In this document: one piece after another, positions 1-10,823 of the stretch
Layout of the letters: every line of letters begins with the position of its first letter
How positions within the stretch are numbered: the stretch's first letter is position 1
Source of the DNA: Fomitopsis serialis
Lineage: Eukaryota > Basidiomycota > Agaricomycetes > Polyporales > Fomitopsidaceae
Assembly (NCBI RefSeq): GCF_022376445.1
Contig: NW_025955052.1
Coordinates: 1 to 64,000 of the forward strand
Direction: 5' to 3'
DNA length: 64,000 bases
Notes under the pieces: model-generated
Told to the model about the DNA's origin: nothing
What the model saw: only the letters and a program-made list of their open reading frames with translations
Database searches by the model: none
Position numbers and translations under genes: made by a program

Positions 1-552
1 GACCAAGTAAGAGGTCGTCGGGACATAAGGTGAGTGGTCGCAGCCTCGCAATATCGCTTCCATGTGGGATTGACACCGTGCCGAGTTAGTTGATCTGTTC
101 TGTACGGAAGAATACCCGAGCCGTGTTAGCCATCTGACCTGGTACCTGTAGCTCACTCACATCTCACTGCTCGTCTCTACCGTCTCGTTAGTACTATCTA
201 GGTGTTGTATTATTAGGTGTAGGCATTTGTACGTGCTGTGCATGTACTACAATGATCAATAGGATCATTGATGCGACCAACAAGCTTGAAACGGGTCATC
301 TATAATGACTGCTGGGCTGCCAGGTTTGGCATACGAAAGTAATGACCGTGAAAAGTGATTCTAGAGTGAGTGAAACCTAGCTGAGAGCTCTCGAGAGTAC
401 ATACCTGGTTTGATTGAGCGAGCTCTCCAAGGGATTTTGGGGATTCACAATGTCTTTGAGATCCGACAGGTCCAATACAACGCACTTGAAATCGAAGGAC
501 TTGTCTTGCCGAGACGACAGCGCCTATCACAGCTCGAGAGCTGGCCAAATTA
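1..552. other. Left-edge stretch without a supported gene
   Basis: Short overlapping frames exist on both strands (for example 300-716 minus and 410-952 plus) but none has a recognisable motif, a coherent exon set or a codon pattern like the genes further right. I see nothing to annotate here. Confidence 0.5.
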
Positions 553-1344
553 CTATACAACCGGTTTTCTTGTCTCCACAACCACTTGGGGACACGGGCG
601 TTTTTTCCTGATGTCGGCTTGGTCCGTCGCGGAGGCATCTTCCACCGCAGCTGCAGCCACTGTTTCTTCGAGGCGACGTGTGGAGGTCGGGGACGGTTGG
701 GATCGGGTCGGCTCACCGATGCTCGCTTCGTCCCCGTTGTCGTCAGTGACTCTACGGCGCTTTCGGGCTTCGCTCGGCGTGCGCTCCTCCTGGGTCGGGA
801 TGGTGGGCGGAGGGCCTACGCCGATGGAGGCTACCGCGGTGCGCTGCGCGGATTTCTTTGCGCTGGCCTTACGTTTGCCTTTATCCTTTTTTCTCTGGAC
901 GGCGAGGGCGAGAGGGCTCCCTGGCGAGGATGCGGGAGGGCGGTCGACGTAGCTCACCGCGGATGCCTCCGCCGAGGGCTGGACTATGGCGGGTGCGGCG
1001 TCGGCTTGAGCCGTGGAGGCTGGGGGTAGGCTAAGATGCGGGATGTCGTCGGTCGCTTGAGCGGGGCGGAGGACCGGGGTCTGTGGCATCGGAGCTGCTT
1101 CCGTCACGCTCGTCGATCGCTGGGCCACCATTGCGGGTAGGCTTGTGAGCGTGGGGGACACGCTGCGGGATACGACTTCCGCGTACGCTGCGGGTCTTTT
1201 TAGGTTATGGGCTATCAATGGCTGATGGCGGACGTACAAGGAGACCAGCGGCCATCCGCCGTCATAGTCGCATTCCATGGGTTTTTGGACGGCGAGGGAG
1301 ATATTCCTCTTCCCTGTATCACTACGCCACGGTTTGGGGTACAC
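553..1344 (-). CDS. Low-complexity hypothetical frame
   Basis: A 263-codon open frame rich in Ala, Pro, Ser, Thr and Arg/Lys. It has a basic stretch about two thirds along (KRKASAKKSAQR) that could act as a nuclear localisation signal, followed by a second basic run. No domain is recognised. It lies downstream of the minus-strand frames at 1393-1731 and 2240-2836 and might be a distal exon of the same gene, but no splice chain is convincing. It could equally be a chance frame opposite GC-rich sequence. Confidence 0.3.
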   Translation of the reverse strand: MYPKPWRSDTGKRNISLAVQKPMECDYDGGWPLVSLYVRHQPLIAHNLKRPAAYAEVVSRSVSPTLTSLPAMVAQRSTSVTEAAPMPQTPVLRPAQATDDIPHLSLPPASTAQADAAPAIVQPSAEASAVSYVDRPPASSPGSPLALAVQRKKDKGKRKASAKKSAQRTAVASIGVGPPPTIPTQEERTPSEARKRRRVTDDNGDEASIGEPTRSQPSPTSTRRLEETVAAAAVEDASATDQADIRKKRPCPQVVVETRKPVV

Positions 1345-2239
1345 TGTTGCATTGCTGTGTGAGAGGGAGGCTGGCGTAATATGTTTTTGTACTCACGTTC
1401 GACGCTGTGGGGTTCGGGTTCGAGTTTTTCTTGTTCGCAGGCATCGTTCTGGTCTGTTTCCTGGGGTGGTAACAGTGCCGTGCGGTTTGGCGGCTGGTAG
1501 GTTTTTTAAATTGGCGTCTCCAGAACGGGGGACTGGCACAGGTGCGCGTTTCTCGTGCGAGTCCTGCTCGGCTATGGGCCGCGGCCTGGCATATTCATTG
1601 TCACGTTCATGAGGCTGGGGTGTCTGCGTGCTCGGAACTGGTCGTTCGGCGCTTTGATTTTGGGGGGAATAAAGACTCACAGGAGCGTAGTATTCCGGTG
1701 GATCTCCGTTTGATCTTTGGATTTGTTTCATTCCGCCGTTCGTTGAGTAGAGGCGGCATCCGGAGTGTTATGGTTCCTCGCAGTTGCAGATTGTTCTCAA
1801 TTCTTCTTTGGTTATTGTTCTGTGGTCGGCACGCGCGGCCGGCTGAGATGGGATCTTGGAATTCACCGATTTTGTCTCCGGTTTCTTTTCTTTTTGGCCA
1901 CGTCGTCGCCATGTTCGTGACATTTTTGACGTGCGGTGAGCTCGGGGATGTGGTTTGACATTGACATGGCATGGAGCTTTTGGGCGGGCGTTTCATCTCG
2001 GCTTTTGGGCGGTCGTAGGGCTGTTAATCGCGAGATGCGCGCAGTGGCGTTGTCAAGAAAGGCGCACCTGTCACTCGGCGAGTACGGCGGGCCCCGTGCC
2101 TGGGCGGTTGTCGGGTTTTGGTTCGCAGTCTCTTACGAGGCCTGCTTTGTATGTCGTGATGACGTGCGGCGTTGGGTTCAAATGGTCTAGTTTAGGGAGT
2201 TACTGGTACGTTCCTGGTAGTCAACTGCATCCGGTCCTC
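1345..2239. other. Region of weak minus-strand frames
   Basis: Frames at 1393-1731 and 1607-1996 (minus) are Pro/Arg-rich without motifs. They may be parts of a spliced gene joining 2240-2836 to 553-1344, or non-coding. I cannot decide between these. Confidence 0.3.
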
Positions 2240-2836
2240 CTACTTTCCGATCTTTTCGCCCTCCTTTCCGGCATCTAGCTCCTCGTCATTCGCGATCCTT
2301 CGTAGGCGGCGGTCTAGCTCCTCGAGCTCTTCTTCCTCGATGTCGAATTCGTATGGGTTCTCGCCATCGTTTCGGAATGAGGGGAGGTGGCGGAAGCTGG
2401 GGTGGGGGCGCGGGAGGTTTGGTAGCGTGGCGTAGGTCGAGGCGTGTGATCTACCTTCGATGTTGTCTAGGGCGACCCATGGGACAGGGACGCGTAACGT
2501 GCAATAGGATCGGGCGCCCGAGATGGCGAACGTGATCCAGTGACGCCTGAGCGTCACGATCTGTGACAGCCTTCCGACTCCGGATCGCTGTGAGTCGGTG
2601 CAGAGGCGGATGAGCTGTTGCTTCGCCAGCTGTTTTAGTGGGCGGTCCTTGACGATCCATGTTAGACCGTTTCTCTCCTCCATCGTTGGCTGTTCGGTAA
2701 CCTCGACGTCAATTATCGGGAGGTGTGAGAGTGGGATAATGAGTTGGGGTAGGGGAGTGATGGGAGGCGTGGGTTGTTGTCGTTTCCGTTTTTGGTTGGG
2801 AGGTGGTGCGTCTCCATTGTGTGGCGTTTGGGCCAT
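2240..2836 (-). CDS. Hypothetical protein, possible SAP-like motif
   Basis: A 198-codon frame starting MAQTPHNGDAPPPN. It has a Pro-rich N-terminus, a central helical segment (LKQLAKQQLIRLCTDSQRSG, residues about 68-87) that loosely resembles a SAP-type helix-turn-helix, and an acidic Glu-rich C-terminal stretch (FDIEEEELEELDRRL). The acidic end and even codon use make it the best candidate in the first 3 kb. No family is firmly recognised and a complete exon chain was not found, so function is unassigned. Confidence 0.4.
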   Translation of the reverse strand: MAQTPHNGDAPPPNQKRKRQQPTPPITPLPQLIIPLSHLPIIDVEVTEQPTMEERNGLTWIVKDRPLKQLAKQQLIRLCTDSQRSGVGRLSQIVTLRRHWITFAISGARSYCTLRVPVPWVALDNIEGRSHASTYATLPNLPRPHPSFRHLPSFRNDGENPYEFDIEEEELEELDRRLRRIANDEELDAGKEGEKIGK

Positions 2837-3837
2837 TGTCGGTGTGTTGGGTGCAGCGTCCTAGGGCTGGTGTGTTGTAGGAGAGCGTTTGGGCTGTCTG
2901 GGCCAGTGTGTAGGCTTTTTAACCGATTTATTGGGCGTTTCTTCCTGGGCGGTTGTGGCGTTTTGTGATTACGTTTATGGCTTCTTGGGCGTTTGTTCTG
3001 TTCATGTTGCATAGGCATGTAGTCTAGTTCCCAGTGGGAAAGGCATGGTTCCATAGAGCGCGTATGTACATGGTTGTTTTGTCTCCATTTCGATGGGGAG
3101 GGCCAGCGACTGTATACTCATTCACGTGGTTCGGGCTGTCCCGGCTATTCACGTGCTTTAGGCGGGATTTGCTCTTCTTAGTCACGGGATGACTGTGCTC
3201 GTGATCTATATAGTTTTTTGGCATTTCCCGGTTGGCAAACTCTAAAGTTTTGTGTCCCTTTTTGGCGCCGATTGGCGTGGTTTGGCGCTCATTTAGACGC
3301 TCTATCGTCGTCGTCGTAGGGTCCTATCGCGTCGTGGAGGTGTTTTCTTGTTGAGGACGGTGTTGGGATTTCTCTACCCGGTCTGGGTCAGAATGACATG
3401 GTTCTATGTGGAATGTGGTTTATTCCTTCCCGCTACGGGTACCCGGATGTGGGTGGATTGCCTTGGGTATTGGCAGATGTGGGCTATGGTGGGCCCTGGG
3501 CATCGGAGCTGGTGTGGCTTCCGGGCCCTTAAAGTGCATGTTCGTTTCGTCTCGTAGAGACTACTTACCCCCGGACCACGAGAAGGTCTGCACAGGACTC
3601 GTCGATGACGACGAGCCCTCCCGGGGGTTTCCGCGATGCTTGCTTACTAGTATTGAGACGATCTGACGGTATTGCATGGTCCTCTGCAAGTCGCGATGAC
3701 AGTATACTACAGATGTGTGCCACAGCGGCACGCGCAACGCGGGAGATAAATTCATAAAAAGGAAAGCGTCGAGATACGGAGTAAGGTCGCAGAAAAAGAG
3801 GACGCGCTATGCGGATGGTACAGTAAGGATCGATAGC
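2837..3837. other. Spacer before NOT3
   Basis: G/T-rich sequence with no supported gene. It lies between the weak minus-strand frame at 2240-2836 and the 3' end of NOT3, and presumably includes the NOT3 3' UTR. Confidence 0.4.
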
Positions 3838-6802
3838 TCAGTCTTCCGACAGATATCGGTACTCGAAGCGGAAGTCGCTCTTCTTGCGCTGACACCAAGA
3901 ACCTTCCCAGTCGAAGTAAACGTAGACACCCTGCTCGTACTCCTCAGTAATCGCCTGAGGCTCTGAGTGTCGTTGGAACCATGTCAGGTACTTGACGTGA
4001 AAACGCCATGACTGTCTCTTCAGCTCCTTGGCCGCGAGGTACCTGCAAGGCAGGGGTCAGTCCGTTCAGAAAACAGCCACCAAAAGGAGGCACCACGTAC
4101 TGTTGGTATGTGCCCGGGAGGTAGTAGAACACATAGAAGAGCGTCTCGACGTCCAGCTGAGAGAAGATACCCGCCGTGTTCAGGATCGGGTTGGGTGTCT
4201 GCGGGTAGTACGCTGGTGTCTGGATGGGGTTCCTCGGCACGTAATACTTCGGCCTGCATCACATCGCGCACGTCAGCAGCCGCACCCAGCACACACTCAA
4301 CCATCCACGCACTTCTCAGTGTCTTGCGGCTGCGGCATGCTGGAGTAGCTGCCCTGCAGAAGCTTGTGTACCTGGTCGAGGTTCGACATCCGATGGGGCG
4401 CTGCAGACGCATCATATATATCAGCTCACCGTCCCACCCGTCCTTTGTGCCACAAGTACACCACGCACCCTTTTGTTTCACAGTCTCGAAGGACACCACC
4501 AGATCCGATAGCGATCCAGGGAATGCATTCGGCCGCGTCTGTGGCGCCTGCTGTGGCATCTGCGAGGGCACCGTCGAGCCGGGTCTCTGCGCGCCCAGGT
4601 TCAACTGCTGTGGTGCGACGCCTGGCGGTACGCTGTGGTCGTGGTCGGCTGCAAGACCCGCACCGGGCGCCTTGACACCAGGTGGGTATTGTGGCAGCTG
4701 CGTTGGTGGCAATGGTGACGAGCCACTCGATTGCGCGTTTACCGCGGGTGCTGAGGAGCCAGGGTATGCTTGTGCTTGCTGAGGCATTGGCGAAGGGCCT
4801 GCAGAAAGCTGTTGGGATGCGCTCGGTCCTGCTGGTGATGCGCCGTTCGCTAGGGATTGTGGCGGTGCGTGCGCTTCTGTTGGTGACTGCTACGCGGACT
4901 GTGAGAACCCCTTCGATAATCTGAAAATGCAACAGACTTACTACTACAGATGCCAAAGCTTGCACGGCTGTCGGTGAATATGTTGAAGCTGAGAAGGATC
5001 AGTTCAACGAAGGTTAATATTCCCATGGCGTCCGGTCACTGACCTTTGCGTTGTATGCGCTGCGGTGATGACGTCGCCGCAGGACCGCTGATCGAGCTTG
5101 GTGGTGCATCAGACAGCGCTGGAGAGTCTGAGTAGCTGTCTGCATGTTGTACGGATACCGACGCCGCAGACGACAACATCGGGCTTGCGACTGACGGATG
5201 TGTCAAGCTTGGCGAGGAAGTCACGGCGGAGACCTGATCTGGCGTAAGTGACGAGGTGGCTGTTGTCGACGATATTGATGGTGCCGTTGGTGCTGAAGGC
5301 TGGGTGGATGTAGATGGTATCGTTGCCGTTGTTGGTGTTTGTGGTGACTGAGCCGTTGACTGTTGTGTGGGCAGTGATGGCGCAACAGCTGCTGCCGCCG
5401 CAGCCGCGTAGCGGACTGGGAGAGGCGCCGGCCGTTGCTGTGGGGGTAGCCCCGCCTTCAGAATACTTGCCATGGGTTGTGCAGCGAAGTTCGCGTTTGG
5501 CGGCTTCACTGTTGCAGTAGAGTCGAATGTGTTTTTACGCGCGGCTGGTGACGACGCTTCGCCTGTTATCGAAGGCTCTGCGGAGGGTTAGCACCGAAAT
5601 CCAGTCCAAAGAACGGTCAACGTACTGCGTAGCTGCAGCGTTGCAGTTGCTTTCTTCAGCACGGGACTCCCATCACGTTTATTACTACTCGCTACGCTCT
5701 CCTCATCATGTTCTTGTTTGGTGTCCGTGGAGGCAAGTCTGCATGCGCTTGTCGTCAAACTCCGGAATGGGAATACACGCGACCACGTACCGTCGCTAGC
5801 ATCTTCAGACTCATCACTATCCTCATCGTTTGCCAGACCGAACTTCTCTTCCTCCTCATCAAGATTGAGCTCATCATAGATGCCCTCATCCTCGTCGAAG
5901 TCTTCGTCCTATACAAGAAGATCAGGAATGCTGCGCAAGACACAGGAGGACACGTACCGTATTGCTCTCGACGAAATATTGCACGTCCTCCTTGAGCCCG
6001 AGAACCCTCTCTGTCGGCATAGAGCCGTTGTCCATCAATCGCAGGATGAGCTCAAGTCGACTGATGTGCCACTTCCTCCGTTCATTGAGGTGTTCGAGGG
6101 CCTCCAACCGCTCAGCAGCTGCCCCTCCTGCCCTGTTCTTCTTCTTCCCTCCACCCTGCAACGTCTCAATCTCTGCCTCCGCTTGCTCGACCTGCAGTAG
6201 TAGCTCCTCCACTTGGATCTGTATCCACTGCGTGACCTCCAGTTTCTCCTGCGCCTTCGGGTCGAGCTTCGCATGTTGTGTCAGCCCCTCCTTCGAGAAC
6301 GCTTTCGTCTTCATCTCCTTCTCGCATGCCTTGAACTTCTCCATTTGCTGTTCACCGCGTGCGACATGACAGAGAGGACAGACGAGTAAGTCAGCGACAG
6401 CACTGCGGTGTGAAGCATGGCCTCTCACGTGCGCGCACACATGGGGAGAGCAGCGCACGCAGGCAAGACGTATGAATGAACGCAGCAGGACTTACTGTCT
6501 CGATTAGTCTCCGGTTGTCGAGCAGCGCCGTCTTGTCCTTGATGTCATTACTAGCGACCCATGTCTTGATTTGGTCTCGCAGTCGCTGAAGCTTCTTAAT
6601 CTGCGTCTTCAGGTCTGTCTCGAGCTTCTCCTTCTGCGTCTGGTTTGTCGACGCTTGCATCTTGTCGTAGATACTTTCGAAGAGTTCGACACCCTCAGCC
6701 ACCTTCTTGAGGGTGCGGTCAATTTCGGCTGCAACAGTCTCAGCATTTTCATGCAGTTGTGACCACCGCTGAGGACTCACTCTGCAGCTTTCTCGCCGCC
6801 AT
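3838..6802 (-). CDS. NOT3: CCR4-NOT complex subunit 3/5 (NOT3/NOT5)
   Basis: Scaffold subunit of the cytoplasmic and nuclear CCR4-NOT deadenylase complex, acting in mRNA decay and transcription control. The first exon (6781-6802) encodes MAARKLQ. A 52-bp intron (6729-6780) joins it to [12 protein letters not shown], giving the hallmark NOT3 start. The N-terminal domain continues with [20 protein letters not shown] and the helical stretch ending near 5920. A Ser/Thr/Pro/Gln/Ala-rich linker follows (about 5036-5509). The C-terminal NOT-box includes [14 protein letters not shown] and ends with [28 protein letters not shown] and stop TGA at 3838-3840. All frames appear intact across several short introns. 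Internal exon edges in the linker were not all fixed. It is transcribed divergently from the Bem1 homologue. Confidence 0.93.
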
Positions 6803-8165
6803 GGTGATATGCAAGGAGCCGGATGTGCAAAGGAGAGCAAGCAGTGGCTCGGCGCGCGAGTGAGAGGAACACCGCGTGACATAGTGTCACACATTCACGT
6901 GATAATTAATGTGGCAAGCGCTCCGCGAGATCCAGTTTCGGACCAACTCAAGCGCTCAAGCGCTCATGTCCGGATCCTTGTTCTCGATCGTCCGCCCGAA
7001 TCCTACAGGTCTCATTACTCCGACGTGTGTTACTGGTTCGCTCGTTGCGCTTATGTGCTCACTTTCATCTATATCGACCGCCCTGCATTCGACCCCGGGG
7101 TGCAGGACAGTGAATTTACCATGACTGAATGCACTTTCAGCCTGAACGTGTAATCAATCACGAACAGTGATACATAATGCAGGATAAGTAACACTCAGTC
7201 GGAGGACCGTAGTAAGCTGTGTAATGCTGAGATATCAACTTATTGAAGGAACTGACATATATCTGTAGTAGTATCCGAAATACATGTACTGTAGAGAATA
7301 TGACGCCCATGGAAAAGTTATGAATAGGCCGAGTGTTGTTCGAGACGACGTCCGTCGACGGTCCTTACATCAGTTAAGCCTGTCGCCATTGACCGGGACC
7401 GGTGACCGACCATTTATCAAAATGACCCAAGACCACCGCCACACGAGCAAGTGACTTAACACCTGCCATATGGGCGACTCCGCGATATGTGTATGCTTGA
7501 AGTAGGGGGTGACATAGGAATCCATCGCACGGGTAAAAGCTGTCTCGTCAGTGCCCTGCGCAGAGCTTGAGGACATGATGATGCAGCAGCGGTATTGCCT
7601 CATGTAGGCTATTATTAGGATACAAACCAGAAGCCTCATATTCCTCATGATCATGGCTGAACATTGATGCCCAGGGGATGCTAGTAATACTGTTCCAAGC
7701 TACGGTAACCATTCGTTACGGACACCGAACGTTCGCATCGCCGCCTTGCTTAGACCTTCATGAGTTACTGCTTTTAAGACGACAAAGGCATGCCAACTGG
7801 TCAGGAAATTGTTTATCGAAGTGTAAATGATAAAACAGGGTTTACCGCTTGTTCGGCATGTAGATAGTCAAAGTGACACGATGTGGTGGTATGTGACATA
7901 CCGGGAAGAGCGAGCGGCACACGACATCGATAGGCTATTGTTCTTGACAACGTCGGGGCGCGTGTGCAGGCGTGTGCGGCGAGCGCTGCGGGTGATGAAC
8001 CTTCCCCTTTTGGACTTGTCTGTACCGGACGAGTATTGTGGGAAATTCAACCAACGCCTTCTTATGCCTCCCTGATAATACCCTCCGACGACTTCCTCGA
8101 TTCCGCCTTCCGTCGCTCACTGTTCACGTCCCCCTAACGAATTTGCTTTCTTACGGCCAGACTCG
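6803..8165. other. Divergent intergenic region NOT3 / BEM1
   Basis: 1.36 kb between two divergent genes, so it should hold both promoters. A 94-codon minus-strand frame at 7370-7654 has a hydrophobic start but no family resemblance, and I do not call it. No repeat or RNA gene was seen. Confidence 0.5.
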
Positions 8166-10261
8166 ATGATGAAAAGTCTCCGGAAGTCACTCAATAGTAG
8201 CAAAGACCCACCACAGCGCATCACTACCCCTTTACCGTCTCTGTCGAAGCCGCCCACTGCGATCCTCCCTCCCAAGAAGGTTATCAGGGCCCTGGGCTCC
8301 TACAAGTCAACCGCGCCCCAGGAGTTGTCCTTCGAGAAGGGCGATTTCTTTCATGTTCTCAACGATGTGAACAGCCAGGGAGTGTGGTACGAAGCCCACA
8401 ACCCAATGACCGGTGCTCGGGGCCTTGTCCCTTGCAATCTATTCGAGGAGTTCCAGAAGGGTACACCAAAGTGAGTGTGTATCGGCCTTTGGGGTGCAAG
8501 ATTCAAGTCTAATGTATGTGAAGGCCTCGCACACCAACTACTTCGACATTCAAGACCAGCCCACCTATGGGCTTTGCTGCCCCTCCTGTGAAACCTCAAG
8601 CCTTCTACGCCGTCGTTCTCCATGACTTCACTGCCGAACGTGCTGACGAACTGGATGCAAAGGCGGGCGATCCTATCACCGTTGTCGCTCAATCAAACCG
8701 AGAATGGTTCGTGGCGAAGCCGATCGGTCGACTCGGACGACCAGGCCTCATCCCTGTCTCGTTCGTCGAGGTCCGCGACCCCGCGACGGGGCAACCAGTG
8801 CGCGACGCCATGGCCCTCATTGACGGAGGGGCTCTGCCCCGTGTCGAGGAATGGAAGAGAGCCATGATGACTTACAAGCAGAACAGCATCTCGCTCGGCG
8901 TGTTAGATGATCCCGCCGCGATGGGCTTGAAGTCGGCCTTTTCAAACTCCAATTCCCCCGTTGCTGTCGTTCAACCACCGCTCCCTCCACTTCCACAACT
9001 GACGCGACAGCCATCGCCCCCTGTTCAAGACCCGCGTCCCCCATCGCCGAAGTTGCTGCCGGAGGGCATCCTCCTGTCCGCCGACGTCAAATCGTTCCAT
9101 TATGAGATGGAGGAGTACTGGTACCGAGTACACTCCATCTTTCAGCCCTATCCTCCGCCAGGTTCCCAAGCGTTGCCCCCAGCCAGGCAACTTGTCTTAT
9201 TCCGATCTTACAACGACTTCTACGACTTCCAAGTAGACTTCCTCGACGCCCATCCCGAAGAGGCGGGGCGAGTCGAAGGTCGCCCGCGTGTGCTGCCTTA
9301 CATGCCAGGCCCCGTAAACGAAGTCGACAACGAGGTTGCTAATAAGCGACGAGCGGAACTCGACGAGTACTTACATAACCTCTGCGAGCTCCGGCACGAG
9401 TACCGGTATCTCCTGGAGCATTACCTTGTTCGAACGTTCCTGTCTCTGAAGCCCGGTGACGCCGAAGTCGAGGTCGAACCTCGGACGAAGGAGATTGACG
9501 CCCTGTTCCGGACGTCATACGTCGATCAGGGTGGCTACGATAATGTCGAGGCGGACTACCAGACAGAGCGCATGTCCCGGTTGCGCGTCTCCAGTGCTAC
9601 GGACGACCGGAGCGACGTGTCCGACTACGAAGATGACGGTGGCGTTCCCCCGCCACAGGACCGTGACTCCTACCGCGACGGCGCTGACGAGGCATCGCCA
9701 TACCTGGCGGCCGAACAGAATTACAACACCTACAATACTACTCAGCCCCTGCGGCCTAGGTCGAGGAACACCAATGGTAGCGATCGCGGGGAGAATGGCG
9801 ATTTGAGGTACTCGCAAGCCTCTGTCTCCGCCTTACCCCCGCGGTCAGACTCGTACCAGAATGGCCAGTCTCGTACGTCGCTCGCATCCTCTCAAGGCCC
9901 CACGAACGGTTCCGGGCGAGCTTCGCAGGCGGAGTCTACGCGGACATCGACGTCGGGTCGTTCCCGATCTCAGTCGCACGCCGCTGCCTATGCGCCCCCC
10001 GTGTCTGCATCCAACCCACAGATTGCGTACGTCAAGATCAAAATTTTTGCGCAGAACGCGGAGGAAATCGTGGCAATCCGCGTCCATCCCCGTGTTACGC
10101 ACTTGCAGCTCATGGTCAAGGCGTCCGAGCGACTGCAGAACCGTGTAGGGAAGCTGCGATACCGAGACAGTGTGTCGGAGTCGTTCGTAGAGTTGGAAGG
10201 CGACGAAGACCTTCGCTATTGGCTAGACAATACGGAGCGGCACGTCCTCTACGCCGGGTAA
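8166..10261 (+). CDS. BEM1: Bem1/Scd2-type polarity scaffold (SH3-SH3-PX-PB1)
   Basis: Adaptor that links Cdc42, its exchange factor and PAK kinases at sites of polarised growth. There are two exons. Exon 1 is 8166-8470, followed by an 89-bp intron (8471-8559, gtgagt...ccag). Exon 2 is 8560-10261. The join keeps frame and gives 668 aa. SH3-1 is at about residues 38-98 (ALGSYKSTAPQELSFEKGDF) and SH3-2 at about 116-176 (YAVVLHDFTAERADELDAKA, GLIPVSFVEV). A Pro-rich linker follows, then a PX domain at about 274-384 (LVLFRSYNDFYDFQVDFL), a Ser/Arg-rich linker, and a C-terminal PB1 domain at about 589-668 (AYVKIKIFAQNAEEIVAIRV). Domain order and length match fungal Bem1. No breaks were seen. Confidence 0.95.
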
Positions 10262-10823
10262 CCGTGCGCGCCGAATGACCTGTCTCCATCTTTGCCATTT
10301 CTCACTATCTTATTACCTTGCTAGCTTCGACCGTCATCTGTAATATCTCTCGCTTTACGAGCAGAACATTTCTCTATAGCTGTGTCCTTCGTATGGTATA
10401 ATGTTGTAGTTTTTCCTGATTGTCCTGTAGCACTGTGATCAATATGGAACAGCGTGTACTTCGTTCGAATGTAACAGACTTGTGCAACCGTTGTTGAGTC
10501 GCTTGGCCGCTGGTCGCGACCCCGCGTGTAAGGACTGCCTGCAGCTGAGCCTCGCGGCGTTAGACCTCGTGAGACGCGCGGTGAGCGCGCGCTTTCGCGG
10601 GCACAACGCAACTGCTCTTCCTGAGCCTCATTACACCCTCACACCACACAGCCGCCGCTGGAAGCCCACTCTCCGCCCACCCATGCCTCGTTGCAACAGC
10701 CCACTCTTTTAATACATACCCTGCTGCAACCCCGCATCCCTATATGCCTTCACGCCCTTCACGATCACAGCGAGAACTACCTTCTAGAAGCAATACCCCC
10801 GGTGTTTAGCTCGGCTCAAAGCC
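10262..10823. other. Spacer between BEM1 and the GAR-domain gene
   Basis: Holds the BEM1 3' region and the upstream region of the next same-strand gene. Pyrimidine-rich C/T tracts precede the start at 10824. No additional gene was seen. Confidence 0.5.

Noticed and set aside
7370..7654. 94-codon minus-strand frame with hydrophobic start
   Set aside because: Isolated in the NOT3/BEM1 promoter region, no family resemblance, no neighbouring exons.
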